From DATFVJ01 sp963727015 (GTDB lineage Bacteria > Actinomycetota > Actinomycetes > Streptosporangiales > Streptosporangiaceae): a DNA stretch of 64,000 nt. This document shows, piece by piece, positions 1 through 8,254 of this stretch; the stretch's first letter is position 1, and each line of letters starts with the position of its first letter. The DNA lies in the NCBI GenBank assembly GCA_963727015.1, contig CAVSEV010000011.1:868001-932000 (forward strand), given 5' to 3'. The position numbers and the translations under genes are program-made. The notes under the pieces are model-generated. The model did no database searches and was not told the origin of the DNA. It saw nothing but the letters and a program-made list of their open reading frames with translations.

Positions 1-688
1 CGCCGAGGTCTCCGCTGTGGAAATAGGTTGCCCCCAGGCGGCGGACCATCTCGGGCTTGCGGCCTTCGGTGACCCGGTCAAGCACGTAGGTCTGGTACCC
101 GCGCTGGGTCGCCAGCAGAGCGGCCAGCAGCCCGATCGGCCCGGCCCCGGTGATGAGTACCTTCTCCGGTGCCCACGCCGCCCGGCGGCCGATCTTTTCG
201 ATGTGGTCCCAGGCCTTGGCCACGACGGTGGTGGGTTCGAGCAGCACGCCGAGAATCCCGAGGGTGGGATCCACCGCGACCAGGTACTCGGGGTGGATGC
301 GGTAACGCTCGGACGCATAGCCGTGACGGCCCTTGATGCCCCGCTCGGTGTACTGGCCGTTCATGCACATATCCCAGTGCCCCGCCGCGCACGCCGGGCA
401 CGGAACAGGGTCACGTCGGCGGACGATGCCGACCACCAGGTCCCCGGGGCCGAATCCGGTCCCCGGGGCGGCCTCGGCCACCTGGCCCAGCGATTCGTGC
501 CCAATGATGAGGCGGTCCTCACCAGACGGGGCTGATCCGTACTCGCCGCCGATGATCTCCAGATCGGTGCCGCAGATGCCGACCGCCTGCGTCTGGACCA
601 GGATCGGCCCGTCCTGGTCCGGAGGCTCCGGCATGTCGGTAAGTGCGACGCAGCCTTGCGTTCCCGGGATGACCGTGATGGCCCGCAT
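1..688 (-). CDS. zinc-type alcohol dehydrogenase, glucose 1-dehydrogenase-like (partial)
   Basis: The gene runs off the left edge; its N-terminal 229 codons are present. From ATG at 688 the protein reads as a medium-chain dehydrogenase. It has the catalytic zinc ligand context GICGTD, then IIGHES, a structural-zinc cysteine cluster (CPACAAGHWDMC), and the start of the Rossmann fold in the string VLITGAGPIGLLAALLA. This combination and the LLEPTTVVAKAWDHI segment fit the glucose/sugar dehydrogenase branch of the MDR family, which oxidises sugars with NAD(P). The real substrate cannot be told from the sequence. It is transcribed divergently from the cyclase/flavoprotein pair across a 320-base spacer that carries an inverted repeat just upstream of its start. 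Confidence 0.88.
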   Translation of the reverse strand, partial: MRAITVIPGTQGCVALTDMPEPPDQDGPILVQTQAVGICGTDLEIIGGEYGSAPSGEDRLIIGHESLGQVAEAAPGTGFGPGDLVVGIVRRRDPVPCPACAAGHWDMCMNGQYTERGIKGRHGYASERYRIHPEYLVAVDPTLGILGVLLEPTTVVAKAWDHIEKIGRRAAWAPEKVLITGAGPIGLLAALLATQRGYQTYVLDRVTEGRKPEMVRRLGATYFHSGDLG

Positions 689-707
689 AGCCTCACCATA
701 ACAACAA

Positions 708-726
708 AGCCGATATCTCTTCGGCT
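708..726. promoter_or_regulatory. inverted repeat in divergent promoter region
   Basis: AGCCGA, 7 bases, TCGGCT forms a perfect 6-bp dyad about 20 bases upstream of the dehydrogenase start at 688. It lies in the 320-base region between the divergent dehydrogenase and cyclase genes, in a locally A-rich stretch. An operator role is an inference from position and symmetry; no regulator gene sits beside it. The rest of the spacer to 1008 shows nothing definable. Confidence 0.35.
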
Positions 727-1008
727 ACGGGCCGGACGCGCTGGTTAGCTCCTCTCGGGTGCCGATTTCCTCGATGGTTGCCTGGGGAGAAAACGCTGTG
801 GTGACAATGACCGGATGCTCAAGTTAGCATCCGAGCAAGACGGCCCGGATCGTCCGGCATCCAGGCGAGGCCGCCGGGATGCCCGGTCACCCGGCGTGGC
901 CTCGCTAAGGCGCTCCCTCATGCGGGTGCTCCCGGACGTCGCGCCAAGGCGGAGGCGGGGGAAGGTCCTGCGCGGTCGCGGACCCGGACAATGTCGCGAA
1001 GGGCAGTT

Positions 1009-1698
1009 GTGACGTCTGAGATGACAGATTGGATAGACGTGTCGGTGACCGTCAGGAACGGCATGCCGCACTGGCCTGACAATCCGCCGATCGTGCTGGA
1101 GCGGGTGATGGACCTGGGCCGCGGCGACGACTGCAACGTCTCCCACCTGGCCATGGGGGTACACAGCGGCACCCACATGGACGGGCCGGTGCACTTCATT
1201 CACGAAGCGGCCGGGCTGGATGAGATGCCGCTGACCGCGACCATGGGCGAGGCCCGGGTGATCCAGATCGAGCATCCCCGCGAGATCACCGTCGACGAGC
1301 TACGGACGCACCGGCTGCAGGCCGGGGAGCGTGTGCTGTTCCGGACATCGAACTCAGCCCGGTGCTGGCACAGCGGCACCTTCGTCGAGGACTTCGTGTA
1401 TATCTCCGAGCAGGCCGCCATGCACCTGGCCGAGACGAAGGTGCGGACCGTCGGGGTTGACTACCTGTCCGTCGGCGGGTACTGCTCCGACGGGGCCACG
1501 ATCCACCGCATCCTGCTGCAAGCCGGTATCTGGATCATCGAGGGACTCGACCTGTCAGCGGCCAGCGGCGGCCGGTACGAGATGATCTGCCTGCCGGTCA
1601 AACTGCATGGCAGTGACGGGGCGCCTGCCCGGGCCATTCTCAGACCCCTCGGCGGCCACGGCCCCAGCCAGGCCGTTTCCGCGGAGGCAGCGCCATGA
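1009..1698 (+). CDS. cyclase / kynurenine formamidase-like metal-dependent hydrolase
   Basis: Cyclase-family (PF04199) protein of about 230 residues. The metal-binding signature HSGTHMDGPVHF is intact, and the downstream VGVDYLSVGGY region is also typical. Members include arylformamidase (KynB), isatin hydrolase and other enzymes that hydrolyse amide or lactam bonds; nothing here decides the substrate. An ATG at 991 is possible, but GTG at 1009 has GAAGGG at good spacing and ATG 1021 starts directly on the conserved domain. The stop overlaps the ATG of the next gene (ATGA), so the two are probably translationally coupled and work on one pathway. Confidence 0.85.
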   Translation: MTSEMTDWIDVSVTVRNGMPHWPDNPPIVLERVMDLGRGDDCNVSHLAMGVHSGTHMDGPVHFIHEAAGLDEMPLTATMGEARVIQIEHPREITVDELRTHRLQAGERVLFRTSNSARCWHSGTFVEDFVYISEQAAMHLAETKVRTVGVDYLSVGGYCSDGATIHRILLQAGIWIIEGLDLSAASGGRYEMICLPVKLHGSDGAPARAILRPLGGHGPSQAVSAEAAP

Positions 1699-3107
1699 GG
1701 CTGCTGGTGGTCGGCGGCGGCCCCGCGGGCCTCGCGGCTGCAATGCAGGCGCGGGAGCTGGGCGCCGACGTCACGCTGCTGGAAGCCGAGCAGGTCGGGG
1801 GAACCAATCTGAACCACGGACCGGCGCCGGTCCGCACCCTGGCCCGGGCCGCCCGGCTGGCCCGGGACTGGTCCTCATGGGAGCGCTTCGGCCTGGAAGG
1901 CCCCCGGCCGGTCCCCAACCTCGAAGCCGTCCTGGCCAACACCGCCCGGGTCGCCCGCTACGCCCACGACAAGAAAGACATCGCTGGCCACCTGCGCCAC
2001 AATGGGATCGACCTGACTGAGCACCTTGGCCCCGTCCGGTTCACCGGCCCGGACACCGCGCGTGCCGAAGACGGCCGCAGCTGGCACGGAGACCGCATCG
2101 TCATCGCGGTCGGCTGCCGTGCGGCTCGACTGCCGGTCCCGGGCGGCGAACTCGCGCTGACCTATCACGACATCTGGACCCTCGACGCCCTGCCACAAGA
2201 GGTCACGGTCATCGGCGGGGCCGACACCGGCTGCCAGATAGCCTCGATCTTCGCCGACCTCGGAGCCGATGTCCGGCTTATCGAAGCCGGTCCCCGGCTC
2301 GTGCCCGGCGCTGATACCAGCATTTCCGCCGCGCTGGGCCAGGCATTCGAGGCCAAAGGCATCAAGGTCATCACTGGCGCGAAGGTCCAGGCCCTGGAAC
2401 GCAGCGGCGAGCAGGTCAGCATCCAGTTCACCCGCGGCGGCCCGGCTGAGCACGCAACGACGGACGCCGTATTCGCCGCCGTCGGCTGGCCCGCCAACCT
2501 GCACAACCTCGATCTTGACGCCGCCGGAGTCACCAGCAGCCCGCGAGCCGTCCCGGTCGATAACTACCTGCAGACCAACGTCGAGCACATCTTCGCCGCC
2601 GGTGACGTCAACGGCCGGTCCAAGCTGGTTCAGAGCGCCAGGATTGAAGGCCGCATCGCAGCGTGGAACGCCGTCCGCGGCCCCACCCGCCAGCCCGGCC
2701 ACGACGTGGTGCCCAGTGGCAGCTTCACCGACCCCGAGTACGGCTCGGTCGGCCTGACCGAGGACCAGGCCGCTGGCGATCACGACATCGCCGTGGGAAT
2801 CGCCCGGTACGACGACCTCGTCCGGCCCGTGGCAGACGGCCACCCCGACGGCTTTTGCAAGCTCATCGCCGACCAGCACAGCCACCTAATTCTCGGCGCC
2901 CATGTGCTCGGCGAATACTCAGCCGAAACCGTCCAGGTCGTCGCAACTGCCGTGCGCGCGGGCATGAACGTCGAGCAGCTCGCCGAGATGCAATTCGCTT
3001 ACCCGACCTTCACCGAGGCGGTCAGCATGGCCGCCCAGAAGGCCTGCCGCACCATCGGCATCGGGCAATTCCCGCCCGCCTGGAGTTACCTCGGATCCCC
3101 GGAATGA
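1695..3107 (+). CDS. FAD/NAD(P) oxidoreductase of the dihydrolipoamide dehydrogenase fold, lacking the redox cysteines
   Basis: 470 residues with the class I pyridine-nucleotide disulfide reductase layout: N-terminal FAD site VVGGGPAGLAAA, a central NAD(P) site (VTVIGGADTGCQIA), the second FAD motif IFAAGDVNG and the C-terminal dimerisation domain. The redox centre that normally reads GGTCLNVGCIPSK is GGTNLNHGPAPVR, so both cysteines are replaced (N38 and P43). The C-terminal base motif HxHPTxxE is AYPTFTE, with Tyr436 in place of the catalytic His. The FAD and pyridine nucleotide parts look sound, so it probably transfers hydride without a disulfide relay. It overlaps the upstream cyclase gene by ATGA. 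The substrate is unknown. Confidence 0.85.
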   Translation: MRLLVVGGGPAGLAAAMQARELGADVTLLEAEQVGGTNLNHGPAPVRTLARAARLARDWSSWERFGLEGPRPVPNLEAVLANTARVARYAHDKKDIAGHLRHNGIDLTEHLGPVRFTGPDTARAEDGRSWHGDRIVIAVGCRAARLPVPGGELALTYHDIWTLDALPQEVTVIGGADTGCQIASIFADLGADVRLIEAGPRLVPGADTSISAALGQAFEAKGIKVITGAKVQALERSGEQVSIQFTRGGPAEHATTDAVFAAVGWPANLHNLDLDAAGVTSSPRAVPVDNYLQTNVEHIFAAGDVNGRSKLVQSARIEGRIAAWNAVRGPTRQPGHDVVPSGSFTDPEYGSVGLTEDQAAGDHDIAVGIARYDDLVRPVADGHPDGFCKLIADQHSHLILGAHVLGEYSAETVQVVATAVRAGMNVEQLAEMQFAYPTFTEAVSMAAQKACRTIGIGQFPPAWSYLGSPE

Positions 3108-3895
3108 GCCGCCACCTGACCCAGCGGGCGGAAGACGCAAGGCTCCTGCCTGGGCTCGGATCCGGGGATGGCCCGCTGAGTGTATGTGCCCGCCCCTCCA
3201 GCCTCCCGAAATGACGGAGTGATCGAGACCAGTGAGCCGGTCCCGGGCAGCCACCCTACGAGCCAACCGGACGAACGACATCTCGCCGCAACGGACGACC
3301 GCGGACTGGGACGTGGCGGACGGTCCAGCGTGTGAAGCGCCCCGAACCTGTCTGGAAACCCTACTGGTACCTACGGATCAGACGACCCGCGACGGAGCAG
3401 GGCGAGCCCGCTGCGTGCCCAGGGGGAGATACTAGAACCCGCTGGCGAGGATGCGCACGTCTAAACGGATTTGTAAACGGGACGCGGTGAAACAAGGCGA
3501 GACAGGCGAGACGTGACCGTTCCAGGAAGATGCCCGACCCTCCATACGCTGAGGCCAGCGCAACGAACTGAGACCCTCCGAGACGGGGTGGACGCGCGTC
3601 AGACGGCTCATAACCCAGCGATGACCGGTAGCAAATATCTTCGGCGGGTGCTCCGGCTCCGGGATGCCCAAGACCGACCTGCTCTCGGGTTCGTAGGTGG
3701 CTGGGGAGCCTGGTCATCCCGTCCAGCATCGACCCAGGCAGAGCCGAGCAGACCGGGCCCAGGGGGTCAAGGCCGTTCGTCCGGTCGGGCGCTGCGTCTT
3801 GACCCTCTGGGCCCCGGCCCGCTCCCCGGTGGGTAGGCCGAAGGCAGGCGGGATGTCCAGCCAAGTAGGCGCTGCGATCCAAGATCGCCGTGCCA

Positions 3896-4038
3896 TTAGC
3901 GTGCCATTAACCCCCGCCAACCAGGGTGAACGACGGTCACTGGCGGACACGCGAACCGCCAGCTCACGCCCCATGACGGCCGTGCCCGTACAGATTCCCA
4001 AGCTGACAGTGGGAGTTCGATTCGCCTCACCCGATCCA
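3896..4038 (+). mobile_element. integration scar: tRNA-Gly(CCC) 3' half (att-like)
   Basis: Positions 3991-4038 read as the 3' half of a tRNA-Gly(CCC): anticodon loop TTCCCAA, the 3' anticodon strand GCTGA, the T-arm core GTTCGATTC, an acceptor strand CACCCGA and TCCA. The T stem has one mismatch and there is no 5' half, so it is not a working tRNA. The stretch from 3896 (two GTGCCATTA repeats, then CCAACCAGGGTGAACGACGG) resembles, from memory, the non-coding segment that lies between integrase genes and attachment sites in actinobacterial integrative elements. No integrase remains. The flanking 3108-3895 contains no gene I can support. Confidence 0.55.
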
Positions 4039-4052
4039 CGGGCACGACAGGC

Positions 4053-5768
4053 TCAGGGCTTCGGCCCCACGTAGATGAAGGATTTCCAATTCTGGTCGCC
4101 ATCCTTGAAGCACTGACCATGCGGCGCGTACTGAGGGCACCGCCCATTGAGCATCCGCACCGTGTGTGACACATAGGTGAGGACCTGGTAGGTGTTCACG
4201 TCCGCGGGCATATAGCGGTCTGATTGGGCTGATCCCATCGAGCCTGTGAGCATCAGCAACCCGGCGAACACTCCGATCACCGCGGATCCGCGCAGCGGAA
4301 ACCCTGGCCGCGACCCCCGGTCGTGCGATCTGGCCGGCCCGCTACCGAGCCGCAGGGACAGGGCCGTTTTCGCCCCGACCAGCCTCACCGCAATCAGGTA
4401 CGCCGCAAGGCCGATGAACACAAGCCCGCAGTACAGCAGCTGATTGTCTGTCCGGATCCACAGCTGGACTTCCCCTGTTGAGTACATCCGCGCAACGAAA
4501 TAAAGCCGCATCAGCCAGGCGCTGGCGAAGATGCACGCGATGGCGACCACTGCGGAACGGCGCAGCCCGAGCCAGAGCGTTACACCAAGGGCCACGAACA
4601 GCAGCGCGGTGAACAGGCTGACCCCGCCGATCTCCCCGGGCGGGGGCCACTGGGTGACCGTACCTGGCAAGTCGGTGCGCCACATCGCGAAGTACGCAGG
4701 ATCGGTGTAGGCGTCGAAGCCGTAGTTCCTGTCCACGGTTCCGGCATTCTGGAGCAGAATGACGGCGTACCAGCCCGCCACGAGGAGGAACGCCACCGCG
4801 GTTGTACCGGCGACAGCCAGTCCCCTGAGGCGGCCAGATCGCCCTGAGTGCCATGGGAAGAGCAGGAGCATCGCGACGACAATGCCTAAAGCGCTCCACA
4901 CGAACCATCCCGAATAGGTGAGGAACAGCAGCCCAAGCACGAGCCCGAGCCCGGCGGCCTTGAGCAGCAGCAGCCGCCAGTCTTCGCCCGGGGCCCGCCG
5001 CAGCGCCCGCAGCAGCGCGGCAAGCACGGGCGGAAATATGATCAGCACCGCCGCGTCATACGGCTTGTAGGAGTCGATCAGCGCCATCATCGGAACGACT
5101 CCGATGATGAGTGCCCACATCGGCCGGAACAGCATGCGCCATGCGAGGTAAGACAGGGGCCCGATGATGGCCGCGCCCAGAATCTCCATTCCCTTGAACG
5201 CATAGGCGGCGTTGCCCGCGTAGAAGATCTTGGCGAGGCCCGCAAGGCCGTAAAGCGACAGCGGCGGATATACGGGCACGGGATCGCCGTGACCGTGCAT
5301 GATCGAGGTTGCCCAGGCGACGATCCGGCCGGTGTCACCGTTAAGTCCGAACATCGGCCAGGGCGTTCCAAGCAGCGAGACCACGGCCCCGGCTGCAACG
5401 AAGCCGCTGGCCAGACCGGCTAGGGCCGAACAGCTCAGCCGGATGGCAATCTCGAACAAGCTCCCGCCGCGCAGCCGCTGGGCCATCAGCAGAACAGCGA
5501 GGAGCGCTACGCCGGCAAGCGCGAATCGCAGCTGGATCGCGGCAAGCCCGCTGACCTGCCCGAGCCGGTTCATCGGATTCACATCCAAATGCCGGACAAG
5601 CAGCGGGAGCAACAGGCAAGACACGAGGCCCACGGCAGCTTCCGCTAAGATCAGCAGGCATCCCCGGGTTCGGTCGCGGCCCCACCAGCGCCTCTTCCCC
5701 GGATCAGGCACGTCCTCCGCGTCCTCAACCTCTGGGTTGTGCGGTATGGGAACGACATCGGAACTCAT
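4053..5768 (-). CDS. polytopic membrane GT-C glycosyltransferase, arabinofuranosyltransferase (AftA)-like
   Basis: 571 residues from ATG 5768, which is preceded by GAGGGG; an earlier in-frame start adds 37 residues that look non-native. A hydrophilic N-terminus of about 45 residues is followed by some 11-13 hydrophobic segments and a soluble C-terminal tail (ending CFKDGDQNWKSFIYVGPKP). The first large outer loop carries GDTGR, and a short loop has VYPPLSLYGLAGL, as in lipid-linked sugar-dependent GT-C enzymes; the overall layout resembles galactan arabinofuranosyltransferases. It would act on a polyprenyl-linked sugar at the cell envelope. The exact family is uncertain. The next gene, same strand, is another large envelope membrane protein. 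Confidence 0.6.
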   Translation of the reverse strand: MSSDVVPIPHNPEVEDAEDVPDPGKRRWWGRDRTRGCLLILAEAAVGLVSCLLLPLLVRHLDVNPMNRLGQVSGLAAIQLRFALAGVALLAVLLMAQRLRGGSLFEIAIRLSCSALAGLASGFVAAGAVVSLLGTPWPMFGLNGDTGRIVAWATSIMHGHGDPVPVYPPLSLYGLAGLAKIFYAGNAAYAFKGMEILGAAIIGPLSYLAWRMLFRPMWALIIGVVPMMALIDSYKPYDAAVLIIFPPVLAALLRALRRAPGEDWRLLLLKAAGLGLVLGLLFLTYSGWFVWSALGIVVAMLLLFPWHSGRSGRLRGLAVAGTTAVAFLLVAGWYAVILLQNAGTVDRNYGFDAYTDPAYFAMWRTDLPGTVTQWPPPGEIGGVSLFTALLFVALGVTLWLGLRRSAVVAIACIFASAWLMRLYFVARMYSTGEVQLWIRTDNQLLYCGLVFIGLAAYLIAVRLVGAKTALSLRLGSGPARSHDRGSRPGFPLRGSAVIGVFAGLLMLTGSMGSAQSDRYMPADVNTYQVLTYVSHTVRMLNGRCPQYAPHGQCFKDGDQNWKSFIYVGPKP

Positions 5769-6023
5769 CTGAAATGGCCCCTCGATCGGTGCGCAAGGGG
5801 CTCTGCCGTGTGTCTGAGAGCGCAGCGTACGTGCAATCCAGGGGGCCCAATCGGGACAGACTAGCCGATGCCTGCGCACACTATCAGGGCCGCGGGTGCC
5901 GCGACCAAAGTCGTACTGGTCTAGACCGCGGCATCCTTCGAGCGGCGATGACCTGGCTTACCAGAGTCACGAAGGTCTCGCCGAACGGCTGCCGCGCGGG
6001 TCCGGCCGCTGCCGTGATGCCAT

Positions 6024-7592
6024 TCATGAAGAGGCTTGCGTCTCACCCAGTGACGGGAGCGCAGCCGGTGGCGGTGGATCGTCACTGCTGACGTGCTGCA
6101 CGCGGCGCGCGCGGGTGGCGTGCCAGCCGAGTATGCCGAGCATGATCAGCCCCGCGGCCATGGTGAGCAGCGGTGCTGTGGACCCGGTGACCGGATGCCA
6201 GGTCCCGCGCAGCGGGTTGAGCGAGTGGCCGGCGCCGATGCCGGATTGCCACCGGTCCATCACCCAAACGAGGCTCAAAAGCTGGAAGGGCAGCAAGAAC
6301 AAGATTACGATCCGGCTGCCGGTGGCCTGCCAGGCCACCGGCAGTACGTCGGTGCGTCCGAGGGTGAAGGCGGAAAGCAGCGGGATGCCCACCGCGACCG
6401 GCAGGACGTACCTGCCCTGGAATGGGAGGTTCGGCGCTGTCAAGTCGGAAACGACTGGAATGGCGAGCACGCCGACGATCAGCACGCCAAGCCGCCAGCG
6501 GTCGGTCCAGGTTCCCCACGCCAATGCGGCCATCGCAAGCACCACGAGGGGCAACAGCCAGGCGAGCAAGATCACCTCCGGCGGCCGCGTGTCGTAGTAC
6601 GAGAAGCCATCGATGGCCTGCCCTACGAGGCGGGGTAGCGGCGCGAATGCGTGCCTGAGTGCCTGAGAGGCGGTGTAGTCGGGTCTGGCGTATATCCCTA
6701 TCTGGGTAACCTTGAACGCGACGGTCCACGCTGCGCCGATGACGCACGAGACCAGTACGGCTGCGGACCAAATCCATGTCGATGCCTGTGGCCGCAGCTG
6801 ACGCAGCCTGGCCCGGACTGGTGGGACGAGCAGCAAGGCAATCCAGCCGACGACGAAGGCGGGCCCCATGACGCGGAACTGCGCGATGGCGATCGCCGCT
6901 ATCGAGGCCCTCCGCAGCAAGCTGCGGACGTTAGGGGAGTCCTCGTCGAGCAGCAGCGGTATCGCCGCTGCGGCAAGGCAGACGCCGGCCGCGATCTCCA
7001 CGGCGTTTGGGTTCACCCCCCCGGTCAGCTGAAACGCCGCCGGGGTCACGGCTAGGAACAGGGCGCCGGTCATCAGCGGTGACTGGCGCCATTGCGCGCA
7101 GCTCAGCCATGCCGAGGCCAGGAATGCCGCGCACAGCGCGGCGCTGATGAGCCGCGCCAAAATAACACCGGTCCAGTCGGGCCAGCGCACCAGGGGCTCG
7201 CCGACCGCGGCGTAGTACAGGGGGTTATAGCGGCCCGCTCCGGTCAGGACCGTCACCGGTGTCCTCCCGCCGGGCCCCGGCTGCGGACCACATGCGGCGC
7301 TGCGCTCTGGATGGCCGTGATAACAGTCACGGCTGACTGGCGAGAGATCATTTCTCGGTGGCACCAGGCCGCGTGGCACTGTCTGATATGCGCCGAGGAC
7401 GTCCCCGCGTCCTACGGCGGGAGCCTGAAATATCTGACCCTGCACGACACCCGCGGCGCGGATCACGTGCCTCATCTCGTCAGGCGTCCCGTCGTACGGT
7501 GAGGCCAGTGCCCACGCGGATGCGATGAGAAAGAACGCGGCAAACGAGATCAGCCAAGGCCGCACGGCCCGGCCCGGCATCGCTCGGCGCAT
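6024..7592 (-). CDS. DUF2142 family polytopic membrane protein
   Basis: 522 residues from ATG 7592, which has CGGGGG upstream; an alternative start lies at 7643. The first membrane segment is followed by the family feature SPYDGTPDEMRHV, then a long outer loop, NPLYYAAVGEP, and about ten further membrane helices. DUF2142 proteins are GT-C-like membrane proteins often found near cell-surface glycan genes. With the AftA-like gene downstream on the same strand it suggests a small envelope glycan pair. Catalysis is unproven. The C-terminus is hydrophilic. Confidence 0.75.
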   Translation of the reverse strand: MRRAMPGRAVRPWLISFAAFFLIASAWALASPYDGTPDEMRHVIRAAGVVQGQIFQAPAVGRGDVLGAYQTVPRGLVPPRNDLSPVSRDCYHGHPERSAACGPQPGPGGRTPVTVLTGAGRYNPLYYAAVGEPLVRWPDWTGVILARLISAALCAAFLASAWLSCAQWRQSPLMTGALFLAVTPAAFQLTGGVNPNAVEIAAGVCLAAAAIPLLLDEDSPNVRSLLRRASIAAIAIAQFRVMGPAFVVGWIALLLVPPVRARLRQLRPQASTWIWSAAVLVSCVIGAAWTVAFKVTQIGIYARPDYTASQALRHAFAPLPRLVGQAIDGFSYYDTRPPEVILLAWLLPLVVLAMAALAWGTWTDRWRLGVLIVGVLAIPVVSDLTAPNLPFQGRYVLPVAVGIPLLSAFTLGRTDVLPVAWQATGSRIVILFLLPFQLLSLVWVMDRWQSGIGAGHSLNPLRGTWHPVTGSTAPLLTMAAGLIMLGILGWHATRARRVQHVSSDDPPPPAALPSLGETQASS

Positions 7593-7914
7593 GCTAGCCC
7601 CCGCCCTCGGTCGCCGCCACCGGCCAGATCCGGGCATTCCCACGTCGTGGACTGGATTTTGCTTCCCAAGTCTGCCTGAATCCGGTTGATCGGGACGGTT
7701 GCGCGCGTTTGCGGATGTCCATTATGGGATTTATCAGCATTCCACGCACCTGGCGACCGAGCGCAGCGGCGTCCGGGCCCGTCGGGGACCCCTGCACCGC
7801 CAGCCGCCACTTTGGGTTCGGGCGGAACGTCTGAGACGCAAGTCAGCGCGCCGAGGTGCGAGCAAGCAACTGTCCAGGCCAGCCAGGGCGCCAGAGAAGA
7901 GGCGGGACGCCGGA

Positions 7915-8060
7915 GACGCGGTGGCTGCACGCGGGCGAGTCCGTCATCTTGCGCGGGTCCGGGGGGCAAGAGCCATGTCGCCCACGCTCTGGCGCACCTG
8001 GCCATCCACCACGGCGCCGACGCCCGGTTCCTCAAATCAAACCGGGTCCCGGCCGACTAG
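7915..8060 (+). pseudogene. istB (IS21 helper ATPase) remnant
   Basis: A short piece of IstB is readable in two frames. One frame gives ESVILRGSG (the strand before the P-loop), then the reading shifts and continues GPGGKSHVAHALAHLAIHHG and ADARFLKSNRV, the Walker A region and following helix of IstB. It ends in a stop at 8058-8060. The Walker A motif is itself damaged (one residue short of GxxGxGK). No istA is visible. This is a decayed insertion sequence fragment. Confidence 0.6.
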
Positions 8061-8133
8061 TACCCGCTGTTCCCCAACCCCGTCGTGGCCGCTAACCGGG
8101 AAGGGGACACCACGTAACACTAGAAACAGGCCA

Positions 8134-8179
8134 GGACCTGGGAATACGTGAGCGCGGTCCTGGGGTAGAACGTGAGCGC
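8134..8179 (+). repeat. imperfect direct repeat next to istB remnant
   Basis: Two copies of about 22-24 bases, at 8134-8155 and 8156-8179, both ending in CGTGAGCGC and beginning GG(A/T)CCTGGG. IS21-family elements carry multiple short terminal repeats, so this may be the old right end of the element whose istB remnant lies 75 bases upstream. That link is an inference. Confidence 0.35.
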
Positions 8180-8254
8180 CCACACGACAGCACCGTCACA
8201 AATGCCGGTGTTCGGCCAGCAGAGGTGCTCACGTCGAAAGATTAGAGGTTCGCG

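Noticed and set aside
3991..4038. Functional tRNA gene
   Set aside because: Only the 3' half is present, with no D-arm or 5' acceptor strand and a T-stem mismatch.
3513..4074. Open frames in the 3.1-4.0 kb gap
   Set aside because: No family text and poor codon pattern. They overlap the att-like scar.
7699..8151. Plus-strand frames upstream of the phosphoesterase as genes
   Set aside because: Only the short istB-like segment has family text; the rest is random and Arg-rich.
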